A program made the translations under genes and the position numbers. A stretch of 64,000 nt of DNA. It comes from Roseiarcus sp049514155 (GTDB lineage Bacteria; Pseudomonadota; Alphaproteobacteria; Rhizobiales; Beijerinckiaceae). The stretch covers positions 21,113 to 85,112 of the forward strand of contig NZ_JBEKVH010000004.1 in the NCBI RefSeq assembly GCF_049514155.1. The letters are read 5' to 3'. Positions 46,725 to 55,643 of this stretch are shown here, one piece after another (the first letter of the stretch is position 1; every line of letters begins with the position of its first letter). Below the pieces are notes generated by a model. It saw nothing but the letters and a program-made list of their open reading frames with translations, was not told the DNA's origin and searched no databases.

Positions 46725-48017
46725 CTAGCGGCGTGGCGCCTCGGGCGGCGAGGTCGAACGGCGTCGCCGGCCATTCGTTTTCCCTATAGCGCCCTCCGCG
46801 GCCTCGGCCTCGCGAGAGCTGCGCAGCAGCTCGAGCAGCAGCGCCTGGGTCGGCGTCGGCCGCCAGCCGCGGCGATAAGTGAGGCCGATGCGCCGCGTTC
46901 CGATCGGCACTTTGAATGACGCGAGCGCCAACAGGCCCTGGTCGAGCTCGATGTGGGCCTGGCGCGCCGAGAGCAGGGCGAGCCGGTCGCTGCCGGCGAG
47001 TAGGCCGCGCAGCAGCACCAGCGAGCTGGTCTCGACGAGGCCGCCCGGCATGCGCGCGACGTCCTCAGGCGGGAAGAGTCGGTCGAACACCGCGCGCGCC
47101 GGCGTCTCCTCGGCCGGCGCCGCCCAGGGATAGGCGATCAGGTCCGCGTGGGTCGCCGACGGCAGCAAGGTCAACGGATGGCCACGCCGCGCGACGATCG
47201 ACAGCGGATCGTCGAACAGCGGCGCCTGGACGACGTCGTCGATCGGCGGCGGGTCGCGCAGCGCGCCGACCAGGAAATCGATCACGCCGTAGCGCAGCCG
47301 GCCGAGCAGCCCGTCGTAGGGCGCGGAGATCACCCGCACCCGCGCGCGGGGGCGTTCGCGCGAAAGCGCGTTGAGCGCGTCGGGCAGCAGCTTGGTGCGG
47401 GCGAACGGCATCGCGCCGACGACGATCTCGCCGGGATCGGCGTCGAGCCGTTCGCCGACTTCGGCGAAGCCTTGCAGCAGTTCGGAATGGGCGAGCGCGG
47501 CGTGGCGAGCGAAGATCGCCGCCGCCGGCGTCAGCTCGACGCCCTGGCGCGCAGCGACGAACAGCGTCGCGCCCATGACGCGCTCGAGATCGCGCGCGGC
47601 GCGGTGGATCGACGGCTGCGACAGCTTCAACTCGCGCGCCGCGAGGCTGAAATTGCGGTTGAACTGCATCGCCGCCAGCGCGCGCAATTGCGCGACGGTC
47701 AGCAGCCGCGCAAGGCGGGCGACGCCGTCGCCCGGGCGACGCGCGTCGGCGCCGAGCGCCTCGCGCGCGCCGGTCTCGATCAGCGCGAGGGCGCGCGCGA
47801 CGCGATCGTGGAACAGTCGTCCGATCTCGGTCGGCCGCATGCCGTCGGCGCCGACGACGAACAGCTTGGCGCCCAGCCGCGCCTCGAGCTTGGCCAACGC
47901 CTGGGTGACCGCCGGCTGCGAAAGATGAATGCGCTCGGCGGCGCGCGTCGCGCCGCCGTGTTCGACCGCGGCGACGAAGGCGCGCAGGTGACGCAGGTTG
48001 GGGATGTCGGTCCACAT
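46725..48017 (-). CDS. LysR-family regulator with two tandem HTH domains
   Basis: A 430-residue regulator, about 120 longer than a usual LysR. Residues 8-67 are a complete LysR winged helix (NLRHLRAFVAAVEHGGATRA; AERIHLSQPAVTQALAKLEA), and about 105-165 are a second one (LTVAQLRALAAMQFNRNFSL; AARELKLSQPSIHRAARDLE). The effector-binding domain follows (from about 185). ATG at 48017 (MWTDIPNLRHLR). It is divergent from galB and the PCA 4,5-cleavage genes and shares its strand with DUF1932 and ligC. It likely controls the pathway, with PDC or protocatechuate as effector, by position only. The C-terminal tail is Arg/Pro-rich. Confidence 0.88.
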   Translation of the reverse strand: MWTDIPNLRHLRAFVAAVEHGGATRAAERIHLSQPAVTQALAKLEARLGAKLFVVGADGMRPTEIGRLFHDRVARALALIETGAREALGADARRPGDGVARLARLLTVAQLRALAAMQFNRNFSLAARELKLSQPSIHRAARDLERVMGATLFVAARQGVELTPAAAIFARHAALAHSELLQGFAEVGERLDADPGEIVVGAMPFARTKLLPDALNALSRERPRARVRVISAPYDGLLGRLRYGVIDFLVGALRDPPPIDDVVQAPLFDDPLSIVARRGHPLTLLPSATHADLIAYPWAAPAEETPARAVFDRLFPPEDVARMPGGLVETSSLVLLRGLLAGSDRLALLSARQAHIELDQGLLALASFKVPIGTRRIGLTYRRGWRPTPTQALLLELLRSSREAEAAEGAIGKTNGRRRRSTSPPEAPRR

Positions 48018-48047
48018 GGCGCGGCGGCGGGCGGTTTGGCCACTCTT

Positions 48048-48062
48048 ATAACAAAAACTTAT
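48048..48062. promoter_or_regulatory. LysR-type box (ATAAC-N5-CTTAT)
   Basis: An imperfect dyad ATAAC-AAAAA-CTTAT, 31 bp upstream of the LysR ATG and 95 bp upstream of galB. It has the T-N11-A layout of LysR boxes and resembles PcaQ-type sites (ATAAC...GTTAT), four of five paired positions. Inferred. Confidence 0.5.
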
Positions 48063-48156
48063 GGCAGGGGAGGAATTCGAACTGGCCAGGTCGGGCCAGC
48101 CGGCGAATGATCGCGGCCCAAGATAAAATCGGCCGCCGCAGGGAGGACAATTGGCG

Positions 48157-48888
48157 ATGACCAACAAGACCGCGCTGGTCATCAGCGCGCATGCCGCCGA
48201 TTTCGTCTGGCGCGCCGGCGGGGCGATCGCCCTCCACCAGGCCAAGGGCTACGCGGTCACCGTCGTCTGCCTGTCCTACGGCGAGCGCGGCGAGAGCGCC
48301 AAGATCTGGAAAGAGCCGGGCGCCACCCTGGAGAAGGTCAAGACGGCGCGCCGCGTCGAGGCCGAGCAGGCCGCCAAGGCGCTCGACGTCCACGACATCC
48401 AGTTCTTCGACCTCGGCGACTATCCGCTGGAGATGGACAAGGACGCCAAGTTCCGCCTGGTCGACGTCATCCGCAAGGTCCAGCCGACCTTCATGATGAG
48501 CCACTCGCTGTGGGACCCCTACAACACCGACCATATGTTTGCGACCAAGGTCGCGCTCGAGTGCCGCATGATCGCCCAGGCCTGGGGCCACAACCCGCAG
48601 GAGAAGGCGCTCGGCGCGCCGCAGTTCTACCTGTTCGAGCCGCACCAGACCGAGCAGATGAACTGGAAGCCCGACGTCTTCCTCGACATCACCGAGGTCT
48701 GGGACAAGAAATACGCGGCCATCCAATGTATGGTCGGCCAGGAGCACCTCTGGACCTATTACACCAACCTCGCTGAGAATCGCGCCAACCATTTCAAGCG
48801 CAATTCCGGCGGCCAATCGGGCGGGCGCAACGCCAAATACGCCGAAGGCTTCCAGTCGATGTTCCCCCGCACCGTGGACGAACTCTAA
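48157..48888 (+). CDS. galB: 4-oxalomesaconate hydratase, GalB type (PIG-L family)
   Basis: A 243-residue PIG-L/LmbE-fold, probably Zn-dependent protein: TALVISAHAADFVWRAGGAI (metal-binding AH..D), VTVVCLSYGERGES, and HSLWDPYNTDHMFAT. This is the GalB type of Pseudomonas putida, which hydrates oxalomesaconate to 4-carboxy-4-hydroxy-2-oxoadipate; Sphingobium LigJ, for the same step, has another fold. ATG 48157 is taken; TTG 48151 with the nearer GGGAGG is possible. First gene of the rightward cluster. Confidence 0.88.
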   Translation: MTNKTALVISAHAADFVWRAGGAIALHQAKGYAVTVVCLSYGERGESAKIWKEPGATLEKVKTARRVEAEQAAKALDVHDIQFFDLGDYPLEMDKDAKFRLVDVIRKVQPTFMMSHSLWDPYNTDHMFATKVALECRMIAQAWGHNPQEKALGAPQFYLFEPHQTEQMNWKPDVFLDITEVWDKKYAAIQCMVGQEHLWTYYTNLAENRANHFKRNSGGQSGGRNAKYAEGFQSMFPRTVDEL

Positions 48889-49560
48889 ATGAACGTTGTC
48901 GTCCAGACCATCGCTCGCGCCGCCGAGGATGTCGTCGCCGGACTCGCCGAATGCGGCGTCGCGACCGTGCATGAGGCGCAGGGGCGCATCGGCCTGCTCG
49001 CGCCCTACATGCGGCCGATCTATCCTGGCGCGCGCGTCGCCGCCTCGGCCGTCACGGTCTCGGTCGCGCCGGCCGACAACTGGATGATCCATGTCGCGGT
49101 CGAGCAGATGAAGGCGGGCGACGTCATGGTCGTCGCGCCGACCTCGCCCTCCGACGCCGGCTATTTCGGCGACCTGCTCGCCAGCTCGGTCAAGGCGCGC
49201 GGCGGAATCGGCCTCGTCATCGACGCCGGCGTGCGCGACGTGCGCGACCTGACCGAGATGGGCTTCCCGGTGTGGTCGAAATGCGTCTCGGCCCAGGGCA
49301 CGGTCAAGGAGACGCTCGGTTCGGTCAACGTGCCGATCGTCTGCGCCGGCGCCTACGTCGAGCCGGGCGACGTGATCGTCGCCGACGACGACGGCGTCTG
49401 CGTCGTCAAGCGCGCCGACGCCGCCGACGTGCTGAGAAAGTCGCGCACGCGCGTCGCCAACGAAGAGGACAAGCGCAAGCGCCTGCAGGCCGGCGAACTC
49501 GGTCTCGACCTCTACAAGATGCGCGAGCGCCTCGCCGAGCGGGGACTGAAATATGTCTGA
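48889..49560 (+). CDS. galC: 4-carboxy-4-hydroxy-2-oxoadipate aldolase (RraA-like)
   Basis: A 223-residue RraA-fold class II aldolase: CGVATVHEAQGRIGLLAPYM, and the metal-binding block FGDLLASSVKARGGIGLVID-AG-VRDVRD. It splits CHA into pyruvate and oxaloacetate, the last step of the protocatechuate 4,5 pathway (LigK/GalC/ProA family). Starts directly after galB stop (ATG 48889) with no spacer, so translation is coupled. Next gene overlaps by 8 bases. Confidence 0.9.
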   Translation: MNVVVQTIARAAEDVVAGLAECGVATVHEAQGRIGLLAPYMRPIYPGARVAASAVTVSVAPADNWMIHVAVEQMKAGDVMVVAPTSPSDAGYFGDLLASSVKARGGIGLVIDAGVRDVRDLTEMGFPVWSKCVSAQGTVKETLGSVNVPIVCAGAYVEPGDVIVADDDGVCVVKRADAADVLRKSRTRVANEEDKRKRLQAGELGLDLYKMRERLAERGLKYV

Positions 49561-50623
49561 GCGGACGCCGATCTCGGCCCGCTGCATGTGGATGCGCGGC
49601 GGCACGTCGAAGGGCGGCTATTTCCTCGCCGAGGACCTGCCGCAGGACGCAGCGTCTCGCGACGCCTTCCTGCTCGACGTGATGGGCTCGCCCGACAAGC
49701 TGCAGATCGACGGCATGGGCGGCGCCGATCCGCTGACCTCCAAGGTCGCGGTCGTCTCGCGCTCGACCCGCCCCGGCGTCGACGTCGATTATCTCTTCCT
49801 GCAAGTGTTCGTCGACAAGCCGATCGTCACCGACGCGCAGAACTGCGGCAACATCCTCGCCGGCATCGGCCCGTTCGCGATCGAGCGCGGGCTGGTGAAG
49901 GCGACCGGCGACGAGACGCTCGTGACGATCTACATGGTCAACACCGGCCAGGTCGCCGTCGCGCGGGTCAGAACGCCGGGCGGCAAGCCGACCTATGCCG
50001 GTGAAGCGCGCATCGACGGCGTTCCGGGAACCGCGGCGCCGATCCCGATCGAGTTCCGCGACACCGCCGGTTCGAGCTGCGGCGCGCTGCTGCCGACCGG
50101 TCGCGCCGTCGACGTGATCGACGGCGTCGAGGCGACGCTGATCGACAACGGCATGCCGGTCGTCGTCATGCGCGCTTCCGATCTCGGCGTCAGCGGCTAC
50201 GAAACGCGCGAAGAACTCGAAGCGAACGCGGCGCTGAAGGCGAAGCTCGAATCGATCCGGCTGAAGGCGGGGCCGTTGATGAACCTCGGCGACGTCGCCG
50301 ACAAGTCGGTGCCGAAGATGTCGTTCGTCGCTGCGCCGAAGGCGGGCGGCGCGATCATGACCCGCACCTTCATCCCCCACCGCTGTCACGCCTCGATCGG
50401 CGTGCTCGGCGCGGTCTCGGTCGCCACCGCCTGCCTGCTCGCCGGCTCGCCCGCCAAGGCGCTCGCCGTCGCGCCCGAGGGCCGACGCAAGACGCTCGCG
50501 GTCGAGCACCCGACCGGCGAGATGACGGTCGTCGTCGATCTCGACGACGGCGGCGCGGTCACGTCGGCGGCGCTATTGCGCACCGCGCGCAAGCTGTTCG
50601 ACGGAATCGTCTTCGGCCGCTGA
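49553..50623 (+). CDS. galD: 4-oxalomesaconate tautomerase (PrpF family)
   Basis: A 356-residue protein of the PrpF isomerase family. MWMRGGTSKGGYFLAEDLPQ, GADPLTSKVAVVSRSTRP, and AQNCGNILAGIGPFAIERGL are the family's conserved blocks with the Cys-type catalytic loops. In this pathway the enzyme (GalD/LigU) isomerises the keto and enol forms of oxalomesaconate. ATG at 49553 overlaps galC. Length is normal and the frame is clean. Confidence 0.88.
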   Translation: MSERTPISARCMWMRGGTSKGGYFLAEDLPQDAASRDAFLLDVMGSPDKLQIDGMGGADPLTSKVAVVSRSTRPGVDVDYLFLQVFVDKPIVTDAQNCGNILAGIGPFAIERGLVKATGDETLVTIYMVNTGQVAVARVRTPGGKPTYAGEARIDGVPGTAAPIPIEFRDTAGSSCGALLPTGRAVDVIDGVEATLIDNGMPVVVMRASDLGVSGYETREELEANAALKAKLESIRLKAGPLMNLGDVADKSVPKMSFVAAPKAGGAIMTRTFIPHRCHASIGVLGAVSVATACLLAGSPAKALAVAPEGRRKTLAVEHPTGEMTVVVDLDDGGAVTSAALLRTARKLFDGIVFGR

Positions 50624-50628
50624 GGAGA

Positions 50629-51510
50629 ATGTTCGTGGACGCTGACTATATGCCGTTCAAGCCGAACCCGACGCGGCCGAGCTTTGTCCCGCCGCTGGGC
50701 GCGGTCGACGCGCATTGCCACGTCTTCGGTCCGGCCGGCGTCTTCCCTTACGCGCCGGAGCGCAAGTACACGCCCTGCGACGCGCCGAAGGAGAAGCTGT
50801 TCGCCTTACGCGATTTTCTTGGCTTCTCGCGCAACGTCATCGTCCAGGCGACCTGCCACGGCGCCGACAATCGCGCGCTCGTCGACGCGCTGAAGGCCGC
50901 AAACGGCCTCGCGCGCGGAATCGCCACGGTCAGGGCGACTGTCAGCGATGCGGAACTGAAGGCGCTCGACGAAGCCGGCGTGCGCGGCGTGCGCTTCAAT
51001 TTCGTCAAACGGCTGGTCGACGCGACGCCGCGCGAGACCTATGTCTCGATCGCCGAACGCATCGCCAAGCTCGGCTGGCACATCGTCGTCTATTTCGAGG
51101 CGCACGAGCTCGCCGACCTCATCCCCTTCCTCAATTCGCTGCCGACGAAGATCGTCGTCGACCATATGGGCCGACCCGACTTCGCCAAGGGCGTCGATCA
51201 TCCCGACTTCCGCCGCTTCGTCGATCTGATGGCCGCCAATCCGAGGATATGGAGCAAGGTCACCTGCCCGGAGCGGCTGTCGATCTCCGGCCCTCCCGCC
51301 TATGACGATTTCGTCCCGTTCGCCCGCGCTCTGGTCGAGTCCTTTCCCGACCGCGTGCTGTGGGGAACCGACTGGCCCCACCCCAACATGACGACCCACA
51401 TGCCCGATGACGGCGATCTGACGAACATGATCCCGCGCATCGCCCCGACGCCCGACGAGCGGCAGGCGCTGCTGGTCGACAACCCGATGCGACTCTACTG
51501 GTCGCGATGA
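50629..51510 (+). CDS. ligI: 2-pyrone-4,6-dicarboxylate hydrolase
   Basis: A 293-residue amidohydrolase_2. Metal/catalytic blocks are VDAHCHVFGPAGVFPYAPER, the substrate region RFNFVKRLVDATPRETY, KIVVDHMGRPDF and the late WGTDWPHPNM. LigI opens the pyrone ring made by LigC to give oxalomesaconate. The ATG at 50629 is 5 bases after galD. It is followed by ligA, 26 bp on. Confidence 0.92.
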   Translation: MFVDADYMPFKPNPTRPSFVPPLGAVDAHCHVFGPAGVFPYAPERKYTPCDAPKEKLFALRDFLGFSRNVIVQATCHGADNRALVDALKAANGLARGIATVRATVSDAELKALDEAGVRGVRFNFVKRLVDATPRETYVSIAERIAKLGWHIVVYFEAHELADLIPFLNSLPTKIVVDHMGRPDFAKGVDHPDFRRFVDLMAANPRIWSKVTCPERLSISGPPAYDDFVPFARALVESFPDRVLWGTDWPHPNMTTHMPDDGDLTNMIPRIAPTPDERQALLVDNPMRLYWSR

Positions 51511-51536
51511 ACGCCAATTCGGCGGGAGGACGTACG

Positions 51537-51893
51537 ATGGCGACGCACGCACACGAACTGCATGAACTTCCCGACACCGTCATCTTCGACGGCCGCGAAG
51601 CGATGAAGGGCTACCCGCTCAACAAGATGTGCTACTCGTTCAACCGGGCCGACGCGCGCGAGGATTTCCGCCGCGACCCGGAAGCCTACATGACCCGGTT
51701 CGGCCTGACCGAGAAGCAGAAGGCCGCGGTGCGGGCGCGCAACGTCGCGCAGCTCATCGACGCCGGCGGCAACATCTATTATCTCGCCAAGCTCGCCGGC
51801 ATCTTCGGCCTCGGCGTGCAGGATCTCGGCGCGCAACAGACCGGCATGACGGTCGAGGCCTTCAAGGACATGCTCAAGAAGCAGGGAGAATGA
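51537..51893 (+). CDS. ligA: Protocatechuate 4,5-dioxygenase, alpha subunit
   Basis: A 118-residue subunit. The block GYPLNKMCYSFNRADAREDF and the C-terminal KLAGIFGLGVQDLGAQQTGM are typical LigA. With LigB it forms the extradiol ring-cleavage enzyme. ATG 51537 is favoured, as GGGAGG stands 7 bases before it; the ATG at 51507 overlapping the ligI stop would add 10 residues. Separated from ligB by 4 bases. Confidence 0.93.
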   Translation: MATHAHELHELPDTVIFDGREAMKGYPLNKMCYSFNRADAREDFRRDPEAYMTRFGLTEKQKAAVRARNVAQLIDAGGNIYYLAKLAGIFGLGVQDLGAQQTGMTVEAFKDMLKKQGE

Positions 51894-51897
51894 CGCC

Positions 51898-52740
51898 ATG
51901 GCTCGCATCATCGGAGGCCTGACCTCTTCGCATATTCCCGCCGTCGGCGCCGCCTACGCCAAGAAGCAGTTCGAGGATCCGTATTGGAAGCCGTTCTTCG
52001 AAGGCTATCCGCCGGTCCACAAATGGCTCGCCGAGCAGAAGCCTGACGTAGCGGTGGTCTTCTACAACGACCACGGCCTCAACTTCTTCCTCGACAAGAT
52101 GCCGACCTTCGCCATCGGCGCGGCGTTCGAATACGAGAACCAGGACGAAGGCTGGGGCATCCCGGCGCTCGGCAAGTTCCGCGGCTATCCGGAACTCTCC
52201 TGGCGGATCATCGACGGCGTCGTCGCCGACGGTTTCGACGTCTGCTCATGCCAGGAGATGGCGGTCGACCACGGCTTCTCGGTGCCGGTGCAATTGTTCT
52301 GGGGCGACCAGACCAAGAACCCGATCAAGACCATCCCGATCTGCGTCAACACCGTGCAGCATCCGGTGCCGACGCCGATGCGCTGCTATCGTTTCGGCCA
52401 GGCGATCGGCCGCGCCATCGCCTCGTTCCCCGGCGCCGAGAAAGTCGTGATCCTCGGCACCGGCGGCATGTCGCATCAGCTCGACGGCAAGCGGGCGGGC
52501 TTCATCAACAAGAAGTTCGACCTCATGTGCATGGAGAAGATCGTCGACGATCCCGAAGAGCTGGCAAAGATCTCGACGGCCGACCTGATCCACGAAGCGG
52601 GCGCGCAGGGGCTGGAGTTCATTCTCTGGCTGGCGATGCGCGGCTGCCTGAACGGCAAGGTCAAGCGCCTGCACCAGAACTACCACATCCCGATTTCCAA
52701 CACGGCGGCCGGCACGCTGCTGTTGGAGAACGCGGCCTAG
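51898..52740 (+). CDS. ligB: Protocatechuate 4,5-dioxygenase, beta subunit
   Basis: A 280-residue catalytic subunit of a class III extradiol dioxygenase. Fe(II) ligands are His12 (SSHIPAVGAAY), His59 (FYNDHGLNFFLD) and Glu239 (GAQGLEFILW); the catalytic base is His193 (GGMSHQLDG). It opens the protocatechuate ring between C4 and C5. Spacing matches Sphingobium LigB almost exactly. Final gene of the rightward cluster, before a repeat element. Confidence 0.95.
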   Translation: MARIIGGLTSSHIPAVGAAYAKKQFEDPYWKPFFEGYPPVHKWLAEQKPDVAVVFYNDHGLNFFLDKMPTFAIGAAFEYENQDEGWGIPALGKFRGYPELSWRIIDGVVADGFDVCSCQEMAVDHGFSVPVQLFWGDQTKNPIKTIPICVNTVQHPVPTPMRCYRFGQAIGRAIASFPGAEKVVILGTGGMSHQLDGKRAGFINKKFDLMCMEKIVDDPEELAKISTADLIHEAGAQGLEFILWLAMRGCLNGKVKRLHQNYHIPISNTAAGTLLLENAA

Positions 52741-52744
52741 GCGA

Positions 52745-52925
52745 GACCCTTCTCCCGCAAGCGGGAGAAGGTGGCGCGAAGCGCCGGATGAGGGCGCGTG
52801 CGGCGCGGGTTGTCCGCGTAGCGCGAGACTGTCGAGGCGGGAGAAGGCGGTTCTGGCGGCGCTCCCCTCATCCGTCGCCCCTGCGGGTCGACACCTTCTC
52901 CCGCGAGCGGGAGAAGGGCGCCGGC
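52745..52925. repeat. TTCTCCCGC inverted-repeat element
   Basis: Arms at 52745-52796 (CCCTTCTCCCGCAAGCGGGA start) and 52860-52925 (ACCTTCTCCCGCGAGCGGGA end) are inverted to each other around a 60-bp centre. It belongs to the same family as 4926-5123 and lies between two convergent genes, so it may terminate both. Confidence 0.8.
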
Positions 52926-52928
52926 GCC

Positions 52929-53801
52929 TTACTGCTTGAACGTGTCGCAGGCGTCGACCTTTCCGCTCTGCAGGCCGACCGTCAACCATTTGACCCGCAT
53001 CGCCGACGAGCCGTGGGTGAAACTGTCGGGCACGGCATAGCCGCGCGCCGCCGTCTGCAGCCGGTCGTCGCCGATCGCCCCTGCCGTCGCCACGGCCTTC
53101 TCGACGTCGCCGGGGTCGAGGAGCTTCCATTTCTGATTGGCGTTGGCGGCCCAGACGCCGGCGAGGCAGTCGGCCATCAGTTCGACCCTGACCGAGATCG
53201 CGTTTCGCGTCGTCTGGCTCGCGTTCTCCTTGGCCGCGTCGGTCTTGGCGAGGATTCCGAGCAGGTCCTGGACGTGGTGGCCGATCTCGTGGGCGATCAC
53301 GTAGGCGTCGGCGAAATCGCCGCCGCCGCCGTATTTCGTCTCCATGTCGCGGAAGAACGACAGGTCGAGATAGACCTTCTTGTCGAGCGGACAGTAAAAC
53401 GGCCCCATCGCCGCCTGGGCGCCGCCGCAGCCGGACTGGGTCGCGCCGTCATAGAGCACCAGCGTCGCCGGCTGGTAGCTGACGCCGGTCTGCGCCGGCA
53501 GGGCGTCCGCCCACACCGCCTCGGTCTCGCCGAGGACATGGCGAACGAACAGCTTCAGCTTGTCGTCGGCGCCGGGCGCGGCCGCCTGGCTCTGCGGCGC
53601 TTGCGCGCGCATGTCGGAGACGACTTCCGCGCCGCCGATCAGCATGCGCGGATCGATGCCGGTGAAGTAGCCGATGATAGTCAGGATCAGGATCGTTCCC
53701 AGGCCGAGGCCGCCCGTGCCGCCGAACCCGCCCAAGCCGCCGCCGCCGCCGCCGCGCCGATCCTCGACGTTGTCGGATAGGGGGGTGTTTTCCCATTCCA
53801 T
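52929..53801 (-). CDS. YpfJ-type neutral zinc metallopeptidase
   Basis: A 290-residue membrane-anchored protease. The N-terminus is cytoplasmic and Gly-rich, the single helix is at about 33-48 (LGTILILTIIGYFTG), and the catalytic motif is VIAHEIGHHVQDLLG with the downstream Glu/Asp block RVELMADCLAGVW. Four cysteines (SGCGG, FYCPLD, DCLAG, DACDTFKQ) suggest disulphides. It should act in the periplasm; targets are unknown. ATG at 53801. Confidence 0.92.
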   Translation of the reverse strand: MEWENTPLSDNVEDRRGGGGGGLGGFGGTGGLGLGTILILTIIGYFTGIDPRMLIGGAEVVSDMRAQAPQSQAAAPGADDKLKLFVRHVLGETEAVWADALPAQTGVSYQPATLVLYDGATQSGCGGAQAAMGPFYCPLDKKVYLDLSFFRDMETKYGGGGDFADAYVIAHEIGHHVQDLLGILAKTDAAKENASQTTRNAISVRVELMADCLAGVWAANANQKWKLLDPGDVEKAVATAGAIGDDRLQTAARGYAVPDSFTHGSSAMRVKWLTVGLQSGKVDACDTFKQ

Positions 53802-53846
53802 GACGCGCGCTCCCGGCCGTTTTCGCCCGCCCTCGCCGAACGCCCT

Positions 53847-54410
53847 CTAGCCGTTGGCGATCTGGCAGCTGACGCCGCTCACCTGCCTCGATATTGATCG
53901 TTTCTTCTTGCCGTCGACGGGGCTGATATAGTCGGTGCCGCCCGTCCGGTCGGTTCCTTGGAGAAATTCCCCTGTGCACGCGCTTGCGCCGGGCCCGACC
54001 GCAACTCTGATCTGTTGGGCGCCATGGTTGCCCCAGACGAGCGACGCGGCGAACCCGCGGTCTTGAAATTCGATCTTGACGATCTTGTAGACGCCGGACG
54101 CAGGGCCGGTCAGCAGCGATCCGTTGGCGTCGAATGTCTGCGCCGCCGAGAACGGGCGCCGGTCATTGATCGTGCGGTCGTAGCGCGTGGCGATTTGGCC
54201 GTCCGCGCCGAAGAGGAACCGCGCTTCGGTTTGCACCGTGTAGGGAGTCTCATCGCCAGAGGAAATATCCATTTCCCGGTCCGACTCCGACCAGCTGACG
54301 ACGATGGTCTTGCCGACCAGCGCTTGGCGCACATCGGCGGCCGACGCCGGCGCGACGGCGAAGCAGGCGAACGCCGCGGCTAAAGTCAAGCGCTCCGACC
54401 AGCCCATCAT
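53847..54410 (-). CDS. Secreted hypothetical protein
   Basis: A 187-residue protein with a signal peptide (LTLAAAFACFAVAPASA-AD) and a beta-rich body: RQALVGKTIVVSWSESDREM, AAQTFDANGSLLTGPASGVY, and two late cysteines (SACTGEF; GVSCQIANG). I do not recognise the family. ATG 54410 or 54407. It lies 45 bp before the YpfJ gene on the same strand, so they may be expressed together. Confidence 0.7.
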   Translation of the reverse strand: MMGWSERLTLAAAFACFAVAPASAADVRQALVGKTIVVSWSESDREMDISSGDETPYTVQTEARFLFGADGQIATRYDRTINDRRPFSAAQTFDANGSLLTGPASGVYKIVKIEFQDRGFAASLVWGNHGAQQIRVAVGPGASACTGEFLQGTDRTGGTDYISPVDGKKKRSISRQVSGVSCQIANG

Positions 54411-54654
54411 GCAGGCGCCCCTTTTCGATGATGCGGCGACGGACGTTCGCCGCCGTTCGACCGCGCGAATGTGCGTGAATCATCGCCGGTCCGCAAGGTT
54501 GGCTGGAAGGCGAACGACCCGCATGCTTTCGAGTGCCGGCGCCGGACCGATCGGCGGCGAATCGGCCCCCTCCCGCGCCGCTCTGGTTACCGCTTTCTTA
54601 AGCGTTGGCGGTTTACGCTTGCGCCCGCATCGTCGAAGCGAGGCCCGCGCCGCC

Positions 54655-55638
54655 ATGTCGCCCGTCTATTCGCTGGTCGTTCCGATCTACAACGAAGAGG
54701 CGGTCCTGCCGCTGCTGCTGCGCCGCCTCGACGCGTTGATGGACGCGCTCGACGCGCCGGCCGAGGCGATCCTGGTCGACGACGGCTCCGCCGACGCTTC
54801 GCCGATCGTGCTCGAAGCGAAGGCGCGCGGCGATTCGCGCTACCGCTTCATCCGCCTGTCGCGCAACTTCGGCCACCAGGTGGCGATCACCACCGGCATG
54901 GCGCGCGCCGCCGGCCGGGCGGTGATCGTCATGGACGCCGACCTGCAAGATCCGCCCGAGGTCGTGCTCGACATGGTCGCCAAATGGAAAGAGGGCGTCC
55001 AGGTCGTCTACGCCGAGCGGCTGACGCGCGAGGGCGAGAGCCGCTTCAAGCGCATGACCGCCGATCTGTTCTACCGCCTGCTCGGCGGCTTGAGCGAGGT
55101 CGACATTCCGCGCAACGTCGGCGACTTCCGCCTCGTCGACCGCCAGGCGCTCGACGCCTTTCTCGCCATGCCCGAGCGCGACCGCTTCGTGCGCGGCATG
55201 TTCGCCTGGATCGGCTTCCGCCAGGCGGTGGTGAAGTTCCATCGGCCGCCGCGCGCCGCCGGCGAGACCAAATACTCGCTCGCCAAAATGCTGCGGCTCG
55301 CCGCCAGCGGCGTCGTCTCGTTCTCCGACGCGCCGCTGCGCCTCGCTTTATGGGCGGGCCTGGCGATTTCGTCGCTGGCGATCCTCTATGGCCTGTGGGT
55401 CATCGCCATGTGGACGATGAACGCCGATTTCGCCCGCGGCTGGAGCTCGATCGCGGTGCTGGTGACCTTCCTCGGCGGCGCCAACATGCTGATGACCGGC
55501 GTGCTCGGCGTCTACGTCGGCCGCATCTATTCCGAGGTGAAGCGCCGCCCGCTCTATGTCGTCGAGCGCGAGGCGGGCTTCGCGGCGCCGGCGGCTGAGA
55601 GCGCCGGCCGCGGCGAAGCGGCGGCGCGGCGCGCCTGA
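54655..55638 (+). CDS. Family 2 glycosyltransferase (polyprenyl-phosphate type)
   Basis: A 327-residue enzyme of the DPM1/ArnC/GtrB kind. The GT2 domain has VPIYNEEAVLPLLLRR, ILVDDGSADASPIV, and the DADLQDPPEV metal site; two C-terminal membrane helices follow (about 228-250 and 262-285). It transfers a sugar from a nucleotide donor to polyprenyl phosphate at the inner membrane. ATG 54655. The next gene, 5 bp on, is a membrane protein that may use this lipid-linked sugar. Confidence 0.88.
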   Translation: MSPVYSLVVPIYNEEAVLPLLLRRLDALMDALDAPAEAILVDDGSADASPIVLEAKARGDSRYRFIRLSRNFGHQVAITTGMARAAGRAVIVMDADLQDPPEVVLDMVAKWKEGVQVVYAERLTREGESRFKRMTADLFYRLLGGLSEVDIPRNVGDFRLVDRQALDAFLAMPERDRFVRGMFAWIGFRQAVVKFHRPPRAAGETKYSLAKMLRLAASGVVSFSDAPLRLALWAGLAISSLAILYGLWVIAMWTMNADFARGWSSIAVLVTFLGGANMLMTGVLGVYVGRIYSEVKRRPLYVVEREAGFAAPAAESAGRGEAAARRA

Positions 55639-55643
55639 AGGCG

